Source: Closterium sp. Naga37s-1
Lineage: Eukaryota; Streptophyta; Zygnematophyceae; Desmidiales; Closteriaceae
Reading direction: 5' to 3'
NCBI GenBank assembly: GCA_947471745.1
Contig: CANJKZ010001112.1
Span: 968,001-1,032,000, forward strand
Length of the DNA stretch: 64,000 nt
In this document: positions 22,601-32,900 of the stretch, piece by piece
Position numbering within the stretch: position 1 is the first letter of the stretch
Layout of the letters: each line of letters begins with the position of its first letter
Translations under genes and position numbers: made by a program
The notes under the pieces: model-generated
What the model was told of the DNA's origin: nothing
Database searches by the model: none
What the model saw: only the letters and a program-made list of their open reading frames with translations

Positions 22601-25600
22601 CCAGCAGCATCAGCTGTAGTGGCAGATTTATCTGTAGATTCAGCTGTGGCAGCTGTGGCAGCTGTGGCAGCACATTCAGACATTGCAGCAGCATCCGTGG
22701 TAGTGGCAGCAGCATCAGGTGAAGCAGCAACAACCACCGCATCAGGTTTGGCTGTAGCAGCAGTAGCATCACCAGAAGCAGCAGCTGTGGCGGAAGCAGT
22801 GGCAGCAACGTTACTACCAGCGTCAGCTGCAGCAACATCAGCAGCAGCTGTAGCGGCAGCAGCAGAATTAGCGGCATCAGCTGCAGCAGCAGCACCAGTG
22901 GTGGTGGTGGCAGCAGTGGCAGCAGCAAGGGGGGGACGAGACAAGGGTGGTGGAGGAAAGGGAAGGGAGGCAGTAAAGGGCGCAAAGGGAGGAAAGGGCA
23001 TGGGGAAGAGGTATGGGGGAAAGGGATGGGCGGAGGATGAAGGTGCTGCAGGAGGGGGGTGAGATGGGGATTGAGGAGGAGGGTGAGGGGGGCGAGAAGG
23101 CGGGTTAGAGGCGGCATGAGAGGGAGGAGGAAGAGGGGGCGGCCACAGGTGGGGATACAGCACCCACGGAGGGGGGGGGTGTGGGCCAGCATTGAAGGGC
23201 ATGGGTGGGACGTTGGGTGGAGCATGGGAGGGGACACGGGGTGGCGCCAGGGAGTAAGCACCGGGCCTTTGCATTCGGTTTGCCATCGGGTGCTGCTGTT
23301 GGAGGGAGTGGGTGGAGGCGGTGTGGGAGAGGGACGGGAAGGGAATGCCAAACGCCCTCGCTGCCATTCCGTACAGCTCCAGAGCCCTCCTCTCATTCTC
23401 CCTCTCACTCTCCTTCTCTTTCTCATCCTCCTTCTCACTCTCCCCATTCTCCTTCTCACCCTCCTTCTCGCCCTCCTTCTCACCCTCCTTCTCATTCTCC
23501 TTCTCGCTCTCCCCATTCTGCTTTTCTCTCTCTTTCTCAATCTCTTCCCCTTTCTCAATCTCTTCCCCTTTCTCAATCTCTTCCCCTTTCTCAATCTCTT
23601 CCCCTTTCTCAATCTCTTCCCCTTTCTCAATCTCTTCCCCTTTTTCAATCCCCACGTACCCTTCCTTTCCTCTCTCTTGCTGCTCCCTGCCTGCTTCCCT
23701 CACTGCCTCACCCCCCTCCTCCCTCTCCCTCCCTCCATCTCCCCTCCCCCTTTCCACATCCCTCCCACCATCCTGCTCCACTTCTCTTACCATCCTTCCC
23801 TCGCCTCCCACCCCCCTCATATCCTCTCTTTCTCCCCCTTCCACCGCCCCTTCATCCCTTTCCACCACTCCTTCATCCCTTTCCTCCTCTGCTCCAGTAA
23901 CACCCTCTCGCTGACACACTCCCTCCTCCCTCCCTTCTTCCCTCCCCTCCTCCTCTACCTCCATCCCCTCTTCCTCTATCCCCCTCTCCATCCCCCCCTC
24001 CATCCCCCCCTCCATCCCCCCCTCCATCCCCTCTTCCTCCATCCCCCCCTCCATCCCCCCCTCCATCCCCTCCATCCCCCCCTCCATCCCCTCCATCCCC
24101 CCCTCCATCCCCTCCATCCCCTCCATCCCCTCCATCCCCTCCATCCCCTCCATCCCCTCCTCGCCCGCGTGCGCTACCTCAGCTCTCTGCATGCGTGCCC
24201 TGCCAGCTCCACTCTCCTTGCCCTTGTTGTGCGCCGGTGGCTCTGCAGCCTTCCCACTTGACTGTTTGGACTGTCTTGACCTTCCCGGCTGCGTTGACCT
24301 TCCTGGCTGCGTTGACCTTGCTCCTGACTTAGCTGACTGCGTTGACTGCTTGGGCGACCAGAGGTAAGGCACAGTGGCGGCCACGAGCTCTTCCATAGAA
24401 GGGATGATGAGATCATGCACGCTGCGAGGGGGAGAGGGATAGGGATAGAGAGGGAGGAGAGAGGGGAGGAGAGTGGTTGGAATTGATGATGCGCAGCAGA
24501 TTGCAGCCACGAGCTCTTCCATGGAGGGGATGATGAGATCATGCACGCTGCGAGGGGGAGAGAGAGAGGGAAGGGCGGAATTGGGGGAACGCACTTTAGC
24601 AGCGCAAGACATTGGCACGGGGAGAGAGGACCAACAGCAGAGGTAAGGCACAGTGGCGGCCACGAGCTCTTCCATGGAGGGGATGATGAGGTCGTGCACG
24701 CTGCGAGGGAGAGAGAGAGGGAGGGAGGGTGGGGATAGGCGGGCGGAAAGAGTGAAGGGGAAGGGGGGGAGGAGAGAGGGTAGGCACGGTGGCAGCCACA
24801 AGCTCTTCCATAGAGGGGATGATGAGGTCGTGCACGCTGCGAGGGAGAGAGAGAGAGAAGGGCGGAAGTGGGGGAACGCACTTTAGCAGCGCAGGACAAT
24901 GGAGAGGGAGGGGGGAAAGGTGAAATGAGCTTGTTCTAAATGACTGAAGCAACTTACCCCCGGAACGGAAAGCACGAAACGACCACCCACCTGCATAATC
25001 ACTTGAGGCGCCACCTGAAAAATCATCTGAGAATTCACCTAAAAAATCACCTGAGAAATCAGTTGAGATTCACCTGAATGTTCACCTGATGTCTCTTTCT
25101 GCTAGCTGTGCTCCTTCCACCGCCTCACATACGTCCAACGCAATGCGGAGGTCCTGAAATGATAGACGAGTGGAGGAGGAGGGGGAGGGGAGGAGGGAAA
25201 AGGGAGGGAGGGGGGTGGCTATAGGATTCACGCGTGATTCACGCGGAATTCGCACGTCAGATTTGCTCGAACTCATCTCCGCCAAGCCGTACGCGTTAGG
25301 AGAGTGCTCTTTATCGAACTATCTCTCGAACTAAATCCGTCTGATGTTCCGGGTACACTGAATTAACCTCGAACACTTATCTACAAGAAAGCGTCTACTG
25401 TTTCTTGCTCGGATCAACCTCTAACTAGATCATCCGTCTTCCCACCTGCACTAGCGCCTGGCACTGCTTCTCGAACTCCGCCACGTGGACCGCCTTATAA
25501 GCGACACGTGGCAGCATGATCGCGGCAGCCGGCGCGCCGACCACCGCCATATCGGCGCGCTGCAGCTGCTCCGCGCGCAAGCCGCCTCCTTCACCTCCGC

Positions 25601-25754
25601 CGCCGCCGCCGCCGCAAACGCCGCGCGCCTCTCCTCCGCCAAGCCCGTCGGCGGAAGCCGCGCCGGCGGAGGCTGCGCCGCCATCCCTTCCGCCATGATT
25701 AGTAGCATTGGCGCTCCGTCGGGACATCCGCTGCTGGCAACGAAACAGCGACAA
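13620..25754 (-). CDS. snRNA-activating protein complex subunit 3 (SNAPC3/SRD2-like), multi-exon gene
   Basis: SNAPC3 is the subunit of the nuclear SNAP complex that helps bind the proximal element of snRNA gene promoters. Family blocks appear in order on the minus strand. Exon 25754-25446 (MLPRVAYKAVHVAEFEKQC) joins in phase to 25153-25086 (DLRIALDVCEA) and to a copied exon at 24836 or below (HDLIIPSMEELVAATV). A long low-complexity linker follows. Later come EVVLRVEVLQ (about 18.9-19.7 kb), exon 16762-16637 (QEFLVLGSQPLTALRDRIYC ... PSGSFCIE), exon 14922-14494 (DVFYDDMRQPSAVRYS ... TRFRDLTVRPGALYVYMHQ) and last exon 13904-13620 (GACKHAFRITDIRLLHP, a CSVC/CEQC zinc-binding region, LLYSDFQVYNYYHE). 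The C-terminal half is secure; the exact middle exons are not. Confidence 0.8.
14162..14493. repeat. Degenerate minisatellite and exon-fragment copy in the last SNAPC3 intron
   Basis: Imperfect repeats of CACCTGGTGCATGTAACA-like units spread through the intron. At 14225-14292 there is a second copy of the preceding exon's end (FRDLSVRPGALYVYMH), 70-80% similar to the real one at 14494-14560. The repeat unit resembles the exon-donor junction CATGCACCAG/GTGAGT. Confidence 0.75.
15243..15806. repeat. 33-bp minisatellite, about 17 copies
   Basis: The unit ATAGGCGACATGTCACTTGC plus CCAAGGTACAGTG is repeated nearly identically. 33 is a multiple of 3, so all six frames can stay open, which creates long spurious open frames on both strands. 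It lies in a SNAPC3 intron. Confidence 0.95.
15900..16100. repeat. Pyrimidine-rich minisatellite (about 28-29 bp unit)
   Basis: About seven copies of a unit built from CACCCTCACCTCCTTCCTTC and a C4T4-5 tract. It lies between the 33-bp array and the next array in the same SNAPC3 intron. Confidence 0.85.
16303..16549. repeat. 13-bp minisatellite, about 19 copies
   Basis: Unit TTGCATCTTCCAA with a TCGCATC variant. It lies just downstream of the SNAPC3 exon at 16637-16762, within the intron. Confidence 0.93.
16637..17360 (-). repeat. Tandem copies of the SNAPC3 QEFLVLGSQ exon
   Basis: The exon at 16637-16762 is followed upstream by further copies with decreasing match: about 16838-16917 (complete through the FFLQDRIARE part), 16980-17058, 17121-17187 and 17283-17355. 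Each keeps a piece of GQEFLVLGSQPLTALRDRIYC and nearby splice-site-like sequence. Only the first copy continues into PSGSFCIE and a clear GT donor. Confidence 0.85.
17433..17518. repeat. 22-bp minisatellite interrupted by a MITE
   Basis: Four copies of GCAGGCAGTACATGCGCCCC plus CT, continuing at 18336-18370 after the inserted element. The unit resembles CTGCAGGCAGTATATGCG inside the duplicated SNAPC3 exon copies next to it, so it probably grew from them. Confidence 0.88.
17519..18335. mobile_element. Non-autonomous hAT-type element (MITE) with GGGTC arrays
   Basis: Flanked by a perfect 8-bp target duplication CATGCGCC (17511-17518 and 18336-18343). Its ends are imperfect inverted repeats, TAGGTATGATCA on the left and TAGGGATGAGCA on the right. 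Just inside each end are arrays of the pentamer GGGTC/GACCC (17532-17705 and 18083-18320). The 380-bp centre has no coding sequence. Plant hAT elements with TAGGGATG-type ends and GGGTC-rich subtermini are known; the assignment rests on that and the 8-bp duplication. Confidence 0.85.
18343..18870. other. SNAPC3 intron sequence
   Basis: Contains scattered CACCTGCTG-like and TCACTC-rich short repeats and no open exon I can identify. It separates the MITE from the EVVLRVEVLQ exon array. Confidence 0.4.
18880..19700 (-). repeat. 169-bp tandem array of the SNAPC3 EVVLRVEVLQ exon
   Basis: At least five exon copies. Three are near-identical with a 169-bp period (CCTTGAAGCA at 19121, 19290 and 19459). 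The outer copies at about 18890-18950 and 19640-19700 read EVVLRVEVLQ and EVALRVEVPQ in an open frame. The three inner copies carry an extra five bases (ATGCG-like) after VVLR, which shifts their frame. Plant SNAPC3 has a matching EVVLCVEV block before QEFLVLG. Confidence 0.8.
19740..20640 (-). other. SNAPC3 low-complexity linker region
   Basis: On the minus strand an open stretch at 20213-20558 encodes an acidic block (EEEDEEDDWEDIQE) followed by RGG/GRG-rich sequence. At 19975-20070 a GAAGCAACGAG-type repeat is present, and at 20587-20640 a TATATGTA-rich stretch. A disordered linker lies in this position in the family; which parts are exonic is unknown. Confidence 0.4.
20640..21040 (-). repeat. 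Two diverged copies of an exon-like block
   Basis: On the minus strand DPRLLHSRLASHWTAAYASL (about 20946-21017) and DPRLLRSRLTVDWLVLVAET (about 20705-20775) each follow a CTGCAG-type acceptor. They are clearly duplicates of each other and sit within the SNAPC3 linker. I do not recognise the block elsewhere. Confidence 0.65.
21124..24421 (-). other. Long open low-complexity segment in SNAPC3
   Basis: The minus strand is open for about 1,100 codons here, continuous with the last HDLIIPSMEELVAATV copy. Composition runs in blocks: Ser/Gln/Lys-rich, GMEG repeats (24000-24165), Glu/Lys-rich with GEEIEK repeats (18 bp, about 23540-23650), Pro-rich, an Ala/Thr/Asp-rich block with ATADVD repeats (18 bp, about 22490-22560), then Pro/Ser-rich and RGRGG. 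No domain is recognised. It may be one enormous disordered exon or contain introns. The complementary strand is also open in places, so simple repeats alone could explain part of the openness. Confidence 0.45.
24375..24840 (-). repeat. Four tandem copies of the SNAPC3 HDLIIPSMEELV exon
   Basis: Exon copies begin at 24836, 24700, 24547 and 24421 (minus strand), each after a pyrimidine tract and CGCAG acceptor. Each encodes VHDLIIPSMEELVAA with almost no change. The fourth reads on into the long linker. All accept the same upstream phase (AG from the exon ending at 25086 plus C). Confidence 0.85.
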
Positions 25755-26490
25755 GGGCTCGCAATTACGTCCCGGGCAAAACGGACCGACGACGAGACGA
25801 TGCGCTGAGACAACACAGCAAATAGGGCTCGCGTTACGTCTTCCATCTTGCGTATTCGCTCATTCAAGCCACGCTGGTGTGCAGTGTGCACTGTACTCGG
25901 ATACGCTAACTTCCCCAACGGTCATTTAGAGAGCAGGTCACGCGTTGTGTGTTTTACAGGTCTTCAAAGGCGGCTGAGTACGATATAGTGCACTCTACAG
26001 CGGTCTGTTCACTTCCCCACTTCGAACCGCTCCTCAACTGCCTGGGTCATGCATGAACAATAAACGGCACGCTTCGTTTGAGGAAGCTCATCCTGCTTAG
26101 CAAAGCCGTGACTGGAACACTCCAGTACAAAAATGTTTTCTTATCCAACTATAATAATCCCGCACCAAAGACTTTACCTTGAAGAAGAGCGTATGTAGCA
26201 AAGAAATCTCAAAAGCCAGTAGATTTCCTTCATTCAATTGTACAGTACGGTATCAGGAAGTTAATATCTAATAATTACATTGAACCACACAAAAAGGCAT
26301 GTATACAGGCTCTTGAGCACGTTTTGAATTGTGGTACCAATGGGTCCGCAATAAATCTATGCCATAGCCACGATATACTAATAGAGCGCAACAATCTTTT
26401 CTCGGAACATACATAACTGAGCTAAACCAACTGCCACGCCGCACCACACCCTGCTTGCCCGTAATTACAGTAGGCGGACACACACCATAA
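25755..26490. other. Intergenic, SNAPC3 promoter side
   Basis: Region upstream of the proposed SNAPC3 start and beyond the end of the next gene. No domain-bearing frame, repeat or transposon end was seen. Confidence 0.45.
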
Positions 26491-26494
26491 TCCA

Positions 26495-26893
26495 ACTAGG
26501 AGCACATCCCAGGACCATAGAGCCATCTCAGGCCAGGGATGCGCACAGCAACTCTTTCCTCTAATACCCACCAGCGAATCCGGTGCCTCCCCTCTTGTGG
26601 TGCACCATAACTTAAAGCCCTACAAGTTACAACCAGCCCTCTGGCATCTGAATCGAAGCCGTCAAAGGCCAGGGGTGCGAGCAGAAGCCCTTGGCTCGCA
26701 GATCCACCAGCAGCTGCGTTGCCTTCTCTCTGTTGAGGTTGAACACGAGTTAAAGCCATGGAAACAGTCAAAGCTACGGCCAGGCCCTTGGCTCGCAGAC
26801 CCACCAACGGCTGTGTCGCCCCCTCCCTTGTGTGGTTGACAGGGCGCCAGCCAAAGCCCAGCACAGAGTCGGCGGCAGCAGCAGCAGCAGCAT

Positions 26894-26928
<35 letters not shown>

Positions 26929-26954
26929 CAGGTGATTCAGAACTGCAGTGCCAG
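26495..26954 (-). repeat. Extra copies of the last FkbM-gene exon and a CAG microsatellite
   Basis: Downstream of the methyltransferase stop there are degenerate copies of its last exon. One at about 26795-26850 reads FGWRPVNHTREGATQ. An (AGC)n microsatellite of roughly 60 bp lies at 26872-26934. These may be alternative terminal exons or dead duplicates. Confidence 0.65.
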
Positions 26955-29900
26955 CTAGGGCCAGGGGTGTATGAAGAAACCCTTGGCCCTCAAATCCACC
27001 AGCAGTTGTGTTGCCTGCTCCCTCGTGTGGTTGAAGGGGCGCCAGCCGAAGCCCAACACAGAGGGGTGCGAGTAATGCACCTCCACAAATATCTCGTCCA
27101 CTATCTGTGGCATTTCGGGATCTCGCAGCCAGTCTGTGAGGTTGGGGGTGTGGGGAGAAGGCTTCACATGTATGAGGCTTTGAGGCAACCTGACAGCCCA
27201 GCACGGAGGGGTGCGAGTAATGCACCTCCACGAATCTCTCATCCACTATTTGTGGCATCTTGGGGTCTTGCAGCCAGTCTGATGACGGGTGGAGGGGATG
27301 GGATAAGGCAGCACAGGGAGTTGCAAGAGGGATGAGCGGGCACGGAGGGATGTGAGCAGTGCACCTCCACGGATGTGTCGTCCTCTACTGCTGGCATTTC
27401 CGGATGTTGTGGCCAATCTGTGAGGGGTTGAATGTAGAGGGACCCGAAGATGTATTAAGCAATGAATGCCTCAGAAGTCACCTTGTACCCCATTCATGGC
27501 ATGTCCGGGTCTTGCAGCCAATCTGATGGCGGGTTGATTGTAAAGAGACTAGAGGGTATAACATGTATGAAGTCATGAGGGAACATGACAGCCCAGCATG
27601 GAGGGGTGCGAGTAATGCACCTCCATGAATATCTCGTCCACTATCGCTGCCATTTCCGGGTCATTCAACCGATCCGATGGATGTTGGTCGGTGGGGTCAT
27701 TCAACCGATCCGATGGATGTTGGTCGGTGGGGTCATTCAACCGATCCGATGGATGTTGGTCGGTGGGGTCATTCAACCGATCCGATGGATGTTGGTCGGT
27801 GGGGTCATTCAACCGATCCGATGGATGTTGGTCGGTGGGGTCATTCAACCGATCCGATGGATGTTGGTCGGTGGGGTCATTCAACCGATCCGATGGATGT
27901 TGGTCGGTGGGGTCATTCAACCGATCCGATGGATGTTGGTCGGTGGGGTCATTCAACCGATCCGATGGATGTTGGTCGGTGGGGTCATTCAACCGATCCG
28001 ATGGATGTTGGTCGGTGGGGTCATTCAACCGATCCGATGGATGTTGGTCGGTGGGGTCATTCAACCGATCCGATGGATGTTGGTCGGTGGGGTCATTCAA
28101 CCGATCCGATGGATGTTGGTCGGTGGGGTCATTCAACCGATCCGATGGATGTTGGTCGGTGGGGTCATTCAACCGATCCGATGGATGTTGGTCGGTGGGG
28201 TCATTCAACCGATCCGATGGATGTTGGTCGGTGGGGTCATTCAACCGATCCGATGGATGTTGGTCGGTGGGGTCATTCAACCGATCCGATGGATGTTGGT
28301 CGGTGGGGGATGAGGCAATCAGGAAGGGGGTCACGTGTGTCATCAGCGCGTGATAAAAGTGATGCTCTGAGATGACACGCATGACCCCCTTTTGATGTCT
28401 CAAAACATCACTGTTTTTAGGCGCCTCAAAGCAGTCAGGAAGGGGGTCACGTGTGTCATCAGCGCGCACGGAGGGGTGCAAGTAATGCACGTCCTCGAAT
28501 ATCTCATCCACCATCTGCAGCATTTCCGGGACTTGCAGCCAATCTGTGAGGTTTGGGGAGGGAACAAGGACACTCAACCCGGTAGCACGTCCCACTCACC
28601 CTCTACGCCCATCTTCCCCACCAGCGTGTCTCCTGCTGTGAGCCGAACCATGCACTCCATGAAGGTAGTCAGGCTACTGGCGACACTGAATGCGAGCATG
28701 GAAGGACACGCACAGCCAGCACAGAGGGACACGCACAGCCAGCACAGAGGGACACGCACAGCCAGCACAGAGGGACACGCACAGCCAGCACAGAGGGACA
28801 CGCACAGCCAGCACAGAGGGACACTCACCCGGCAGCACGTCCCACTCCTTGCCCTCTATATCCATCTTCACCACCAGCGTGTCCCCTGCTGTGAGCCTGA
28901 GGACGTCCTTGATGAACCGAGTGATGTTCACGTGCTTCTGCAGACGTGGGTAGAGAGGCATACGGACGCAGTGAGAGGGGTGCCACAGCGTGGCACATCA
29001 CCACTGGAGTGTCTCCTGCTTTTGAGTCTCCTGCTGCGAGCCTGAGGACGTTCTTGATGCTTCTGCGGACGTGGTGTGGTGTGGGGATAACATGCACCCA
29101 CGCACACACACAAACACACGGAAAGGCAGAATGAGTGAGAGGGCTGCACGAGGCCACAGAGTGCCACAGAAGCAGCAGCGTGTCCGCTGCTGTGAGTCTG
29201 CAGGCATGAGCACGTCCTTGATCGAGTGACGGTCTACACGTGGATCCCGTCTGCCATGCCATCCACTTGGGCACTGGGGGAGGCTCTCTAGCCTTCTCTT
29301 ACATACTCGTTGTGAGTGCACCTGCCACACTCACATGGTGATCCGAATTGTCCACAAAGTCATTATAGTTCTGCCCGCCATCCAGTTGGGCACGGAGGTG
29401 GGGGGCTCTATATCCTCCACACGTACTCGTTATAAGCAGACTCGTGATACCACTCACATGGTGATCCGAATTGTCCACAAAGTCATTATGGTTCTGCCCG
29501 CCATCCAGTTGGGCACGGGGGTGGGGGGCTCTATATCCTCCACACGTACTCGTTATAAGCAGACTCGTGATACCACTCACATGGTGATCCGAATTGTCCA
29601 CAAAGTCATTATGGTTCTGCCCGCCATCCAGTTGGGCACGGGGGTGGGGGGCTCTATATCCTCCACACGTACTCGTTATAAGCAGACTCGTGATACCACT
29701 CACATGGTAATCCGTGTTGTCAACAAAGTCGTTATAAATATGGATTCTGTCCGCCATCCAGTTTGGAACTGGAGGAGGCTCATCCCCCCGCCAGAACACC
29801 GACACCTTCTCGAGGCGCTTTCTTGGCTGAATCTCAGGGTATTGGGCCTGAGAGGTTAATGAAAGAGGGGAGGGGGGAAGAGAAGAGAAAACAGGGGAGG

Positions 29901-32900
29901 AGAAGGAAAGCAGAACGGAGTAACGACGGTTTGTTCCCATGCCAAAACACTGACACCTTCTCGAGGCTCTTTCTTGATTGAATTTCCGGGGGAGGCGAGG
30001 AGAGGAGAGGAGCGCATGCACCTCTGTGAAATCCACTGCTGCATGTCAACCACTTCCAACCGCATTCCACCCACCTCGTCGTTCTGTGTCTGCCTCGGCG
30101 GCAGCAGGAACAGCCCCTTCTTGACCTCAAAGACATGCACCTCCGTGAAATCCAAGGGGTAGTGTCTGAGCATCCACAGCACGCTCGAGTTGAACTCCTT
30201 TCCACCCAGATCCAGATACACGCGACGCCGTCTGAAAGGGCAAGGGTATATGAGAGGGGAGGGAACGGCCGGCAGTGCATCAAAACCACATCGCACTAAG
30301 AGTTGAGCTCGTTGCCGCCCATTCGAGCAGGAGTAACGAATGAGCAGGGCCTTGTCCCTCCAGATACATTTGTTACTCTATAGGGACAAGGCCCTGCTCA
30401 TTCGTTACTCCTGCTCGAATGGTCCTTGCATTAATCATGAGGTGTTACAAAGGTAGAAGCAAACACAAGCAAAGACCAGCAAACAAAACCGGTAACCTAA
30501 CTACCACACTGTCTCCAACCCACCCCCGCCCCCCTCTGTCCGTCCCTACTGGTCGAACGGGGGCTCGATCAACTGGTGCAGCTGCCCCTCGCTCAGAGGG
30601 GCAATGGGTCCCTCCCTGCATGCCGAGCTCGTCCGCTGCCAAGGCCTCGTTGGTCTTGGAGTGGACGGCATTGGCCTGCGCTCGTTGGAGGCAAACGCTC
30701 CAGCGCTGGCGGTACTCCGTCAGTAGTTTAGCGGCCTCGTTTGAGGTAGGTGCTGCATTGAAACGCAGCTTGGCCGCCAGCTCCGCGCACTGCCGCAGGT
30801 AGGCCATCACCCCCGTGGAGGGGTACTCCTGCTCTCTCTCTCTCCCAACGTCTCCCCATGGCGGGTCTTGCGGTCCTTTGAAATACGGCAGCACGTGCAG
30901 GCGGCCCTCTGCATCCCCCACATGCCTCACAGCATAGCCCCAACCACTCCCAGCATCGCTTGTAAGCCCATGCATTCCAGTCCCTCACCGTCTCCCCATG
31001 ACCGGGTGTTGCAGAGCCCTGCAGTACGGCAGCACATGCACGCGGTCCTCTGCACATGCACGCGGTCCTCTGCACATGCACGCGGTCCTCTGCACATGCA
31101 CGCGGTCCTCTGCACATGCACGCGGTCCTCTGCACATGCACGCGGTCCTCTGCACATGCACGCGGTCCTCTGCACATGCACGCGGTCCTCTGCACATGCA
31201 CGCGGTCCTCTGCACATGCACGCGGTCCTCTGCACATGCACGCGGTCCTCTGCACATGCACGCGGTCCTCTGCGTCCCCTGTGTGCTTCACCGCATAGCC
31301 CCGCCGGAAGTTGACGTGCGGCTCCAGCTGCTCTATCTGTAACCCTGCTACTGTGCATGGCGAGGGGGGAGGGATGGCCTGGGAAGGTTACAGGGGAGTG
31401 CATGCACAGGGGAGAAGGAGAGGGAAGTTGAGATGATGTTCCAGCTGCTCTATCCGTAACCCTGCTACCGCGCATGGTGAGGGGGGTGGTATGGCCTGGA
31501 AGAGTACAGGGGAGCGCGTGCACATGGGAGAACGAAGGAGTAACAAGTTAAGGTGCGGCTCTAGCTGCTTTATCTGTAACCCTGCTACCGTGCATGGCGA
31601 GGGGGGTGGTATGGCCTGAAATGGGTACAGGGGGGTGCATCGGGGAAAAGGAGAGGTCAAGTTGAGGTGCGGCTCGAGCTGTTCTATCTGTAGACCTGCT
31701 ACTGTGCATGGTGATGGGGGTGGTATGGCCTGGAAAGGTGCACAGAGAGGGGTGCACAGAGAGGGGTGCACAGAGAGGGGTGCACAGAGAGGGGTGCACA
31801 GGGGAGAAGGGAGGAGGGGCAAAATGAGCTGCGCTGCTCTCTACGCAGCTTATTAGCACCATACGTACACCCTCACAACACAATCACCCCCATCACCGCC
31901 CCCTCACCCCCATCACCGCCCCCTCACCCCCATCACCACACTCTTCCGCACCTTCATGAGCGGCCACGGGTCTGTGCGCCCCTTCATTGCTTCCTTGAGC
32001 GAGGCGGGGTAGCGCTGGCACCTTGATTCAACTCGAGCATCATTCACACCTTACAACTACCCTCACGGTCGCCCCCATCACCCCTCTCTCTCACCTTCAT
32101 CAGCACCCACAGGTCCGTGCGCCTCTCCACCGCCTCTCTGGCGCGGGGTAGCGCGGGCACCTTCTCTTTAGTACCACACTTATCCTCGTTATAGCCCGCC
32201 CTCACACAACATCTGCCTCACCTTCATGAGCACCCAGGGATCGGTGAGCCCCTCCACCGCCTCCCTCAGTGAGGCAGGGAAGCGCTAGCACCTTCATTCT
32301 ACCCTCACAGTCACTCACATTACACACCACGCAAGCCCCCTCACCTTCATGAGCGCCCACGGGTCCGTGCGTCCCTCCACTGCCTCCCTGAGCGAGTCAT
32401 GGTAGCGCTGGCGGTGCCAGCAGGCCGCTTCCGCGGGCCTCATCTCCACCCCCATCACCCCCATCACCCCCATCACCCCCATCACCCCCATCACCCCCAT
32501 CACACCCATCACCCCCATCACCCTCTCTCACACCTTCATGAGCGCCCACGGGTCCGTGCGCCCCTCCACCGCCTCTCTGAGCGAGGCGGGGAAGCACTAG
32601 CACCTTCAATGCAGCCTCACTCACAGTCACTCTCATGATAGCCTTAAACCCTCATTACTGCCTCTCTCATACCTTCATGAGCGCCCATGGGTCCGTGCGC
32701 CCCTCCACCGCCTCTCTGAGCGAGGCGGGGTACCGCTGGCGGTGCCAGCAGGCTGCTTCCGCCGGCGCTTGGACGGGGCCGCGCGGATAGAGGGGGGAAT
32801 TGAGCAGCGGGGCGGGGGAGGGGGGTGTTGGAAGGATGCGGGGGAAGAGAGAGCTTTGAGTTGTCGAAAAAAGCAGCGGATGGTTTTAAAGGGTGGGGCC

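Noticed and set aside
23059-24261. Plus-strand 400-codon open frame opposite the SNAPC3 linker
   Set aside because: Composed of Pro/Leu/Ser repeats complementary to Glu/Gly-rich repeats. No domain, and the minus frame is continuous with a recognised exon.
27661-28308. Direct-repeat array considered as a CRISPR
   Set aside because: Units are contiguous without unique spacers and lie in a eukaryotic gene; it is a minisatellite.
27585-28375. Plus-strand open frames of over 200 codons (GGVIQPIRWMLV-type repeats)
   Set aside because: Shadows of the 36-bp minisatellite, which is open in several frames. The minus-strand frame is the one continuous with exon homology.
30868-31342. Plus-strand frames with CTRSSAHARGPLHM repeats
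   Set aside because: Artefact of the 20-bp array; three frames cycle through the same words on each strand.
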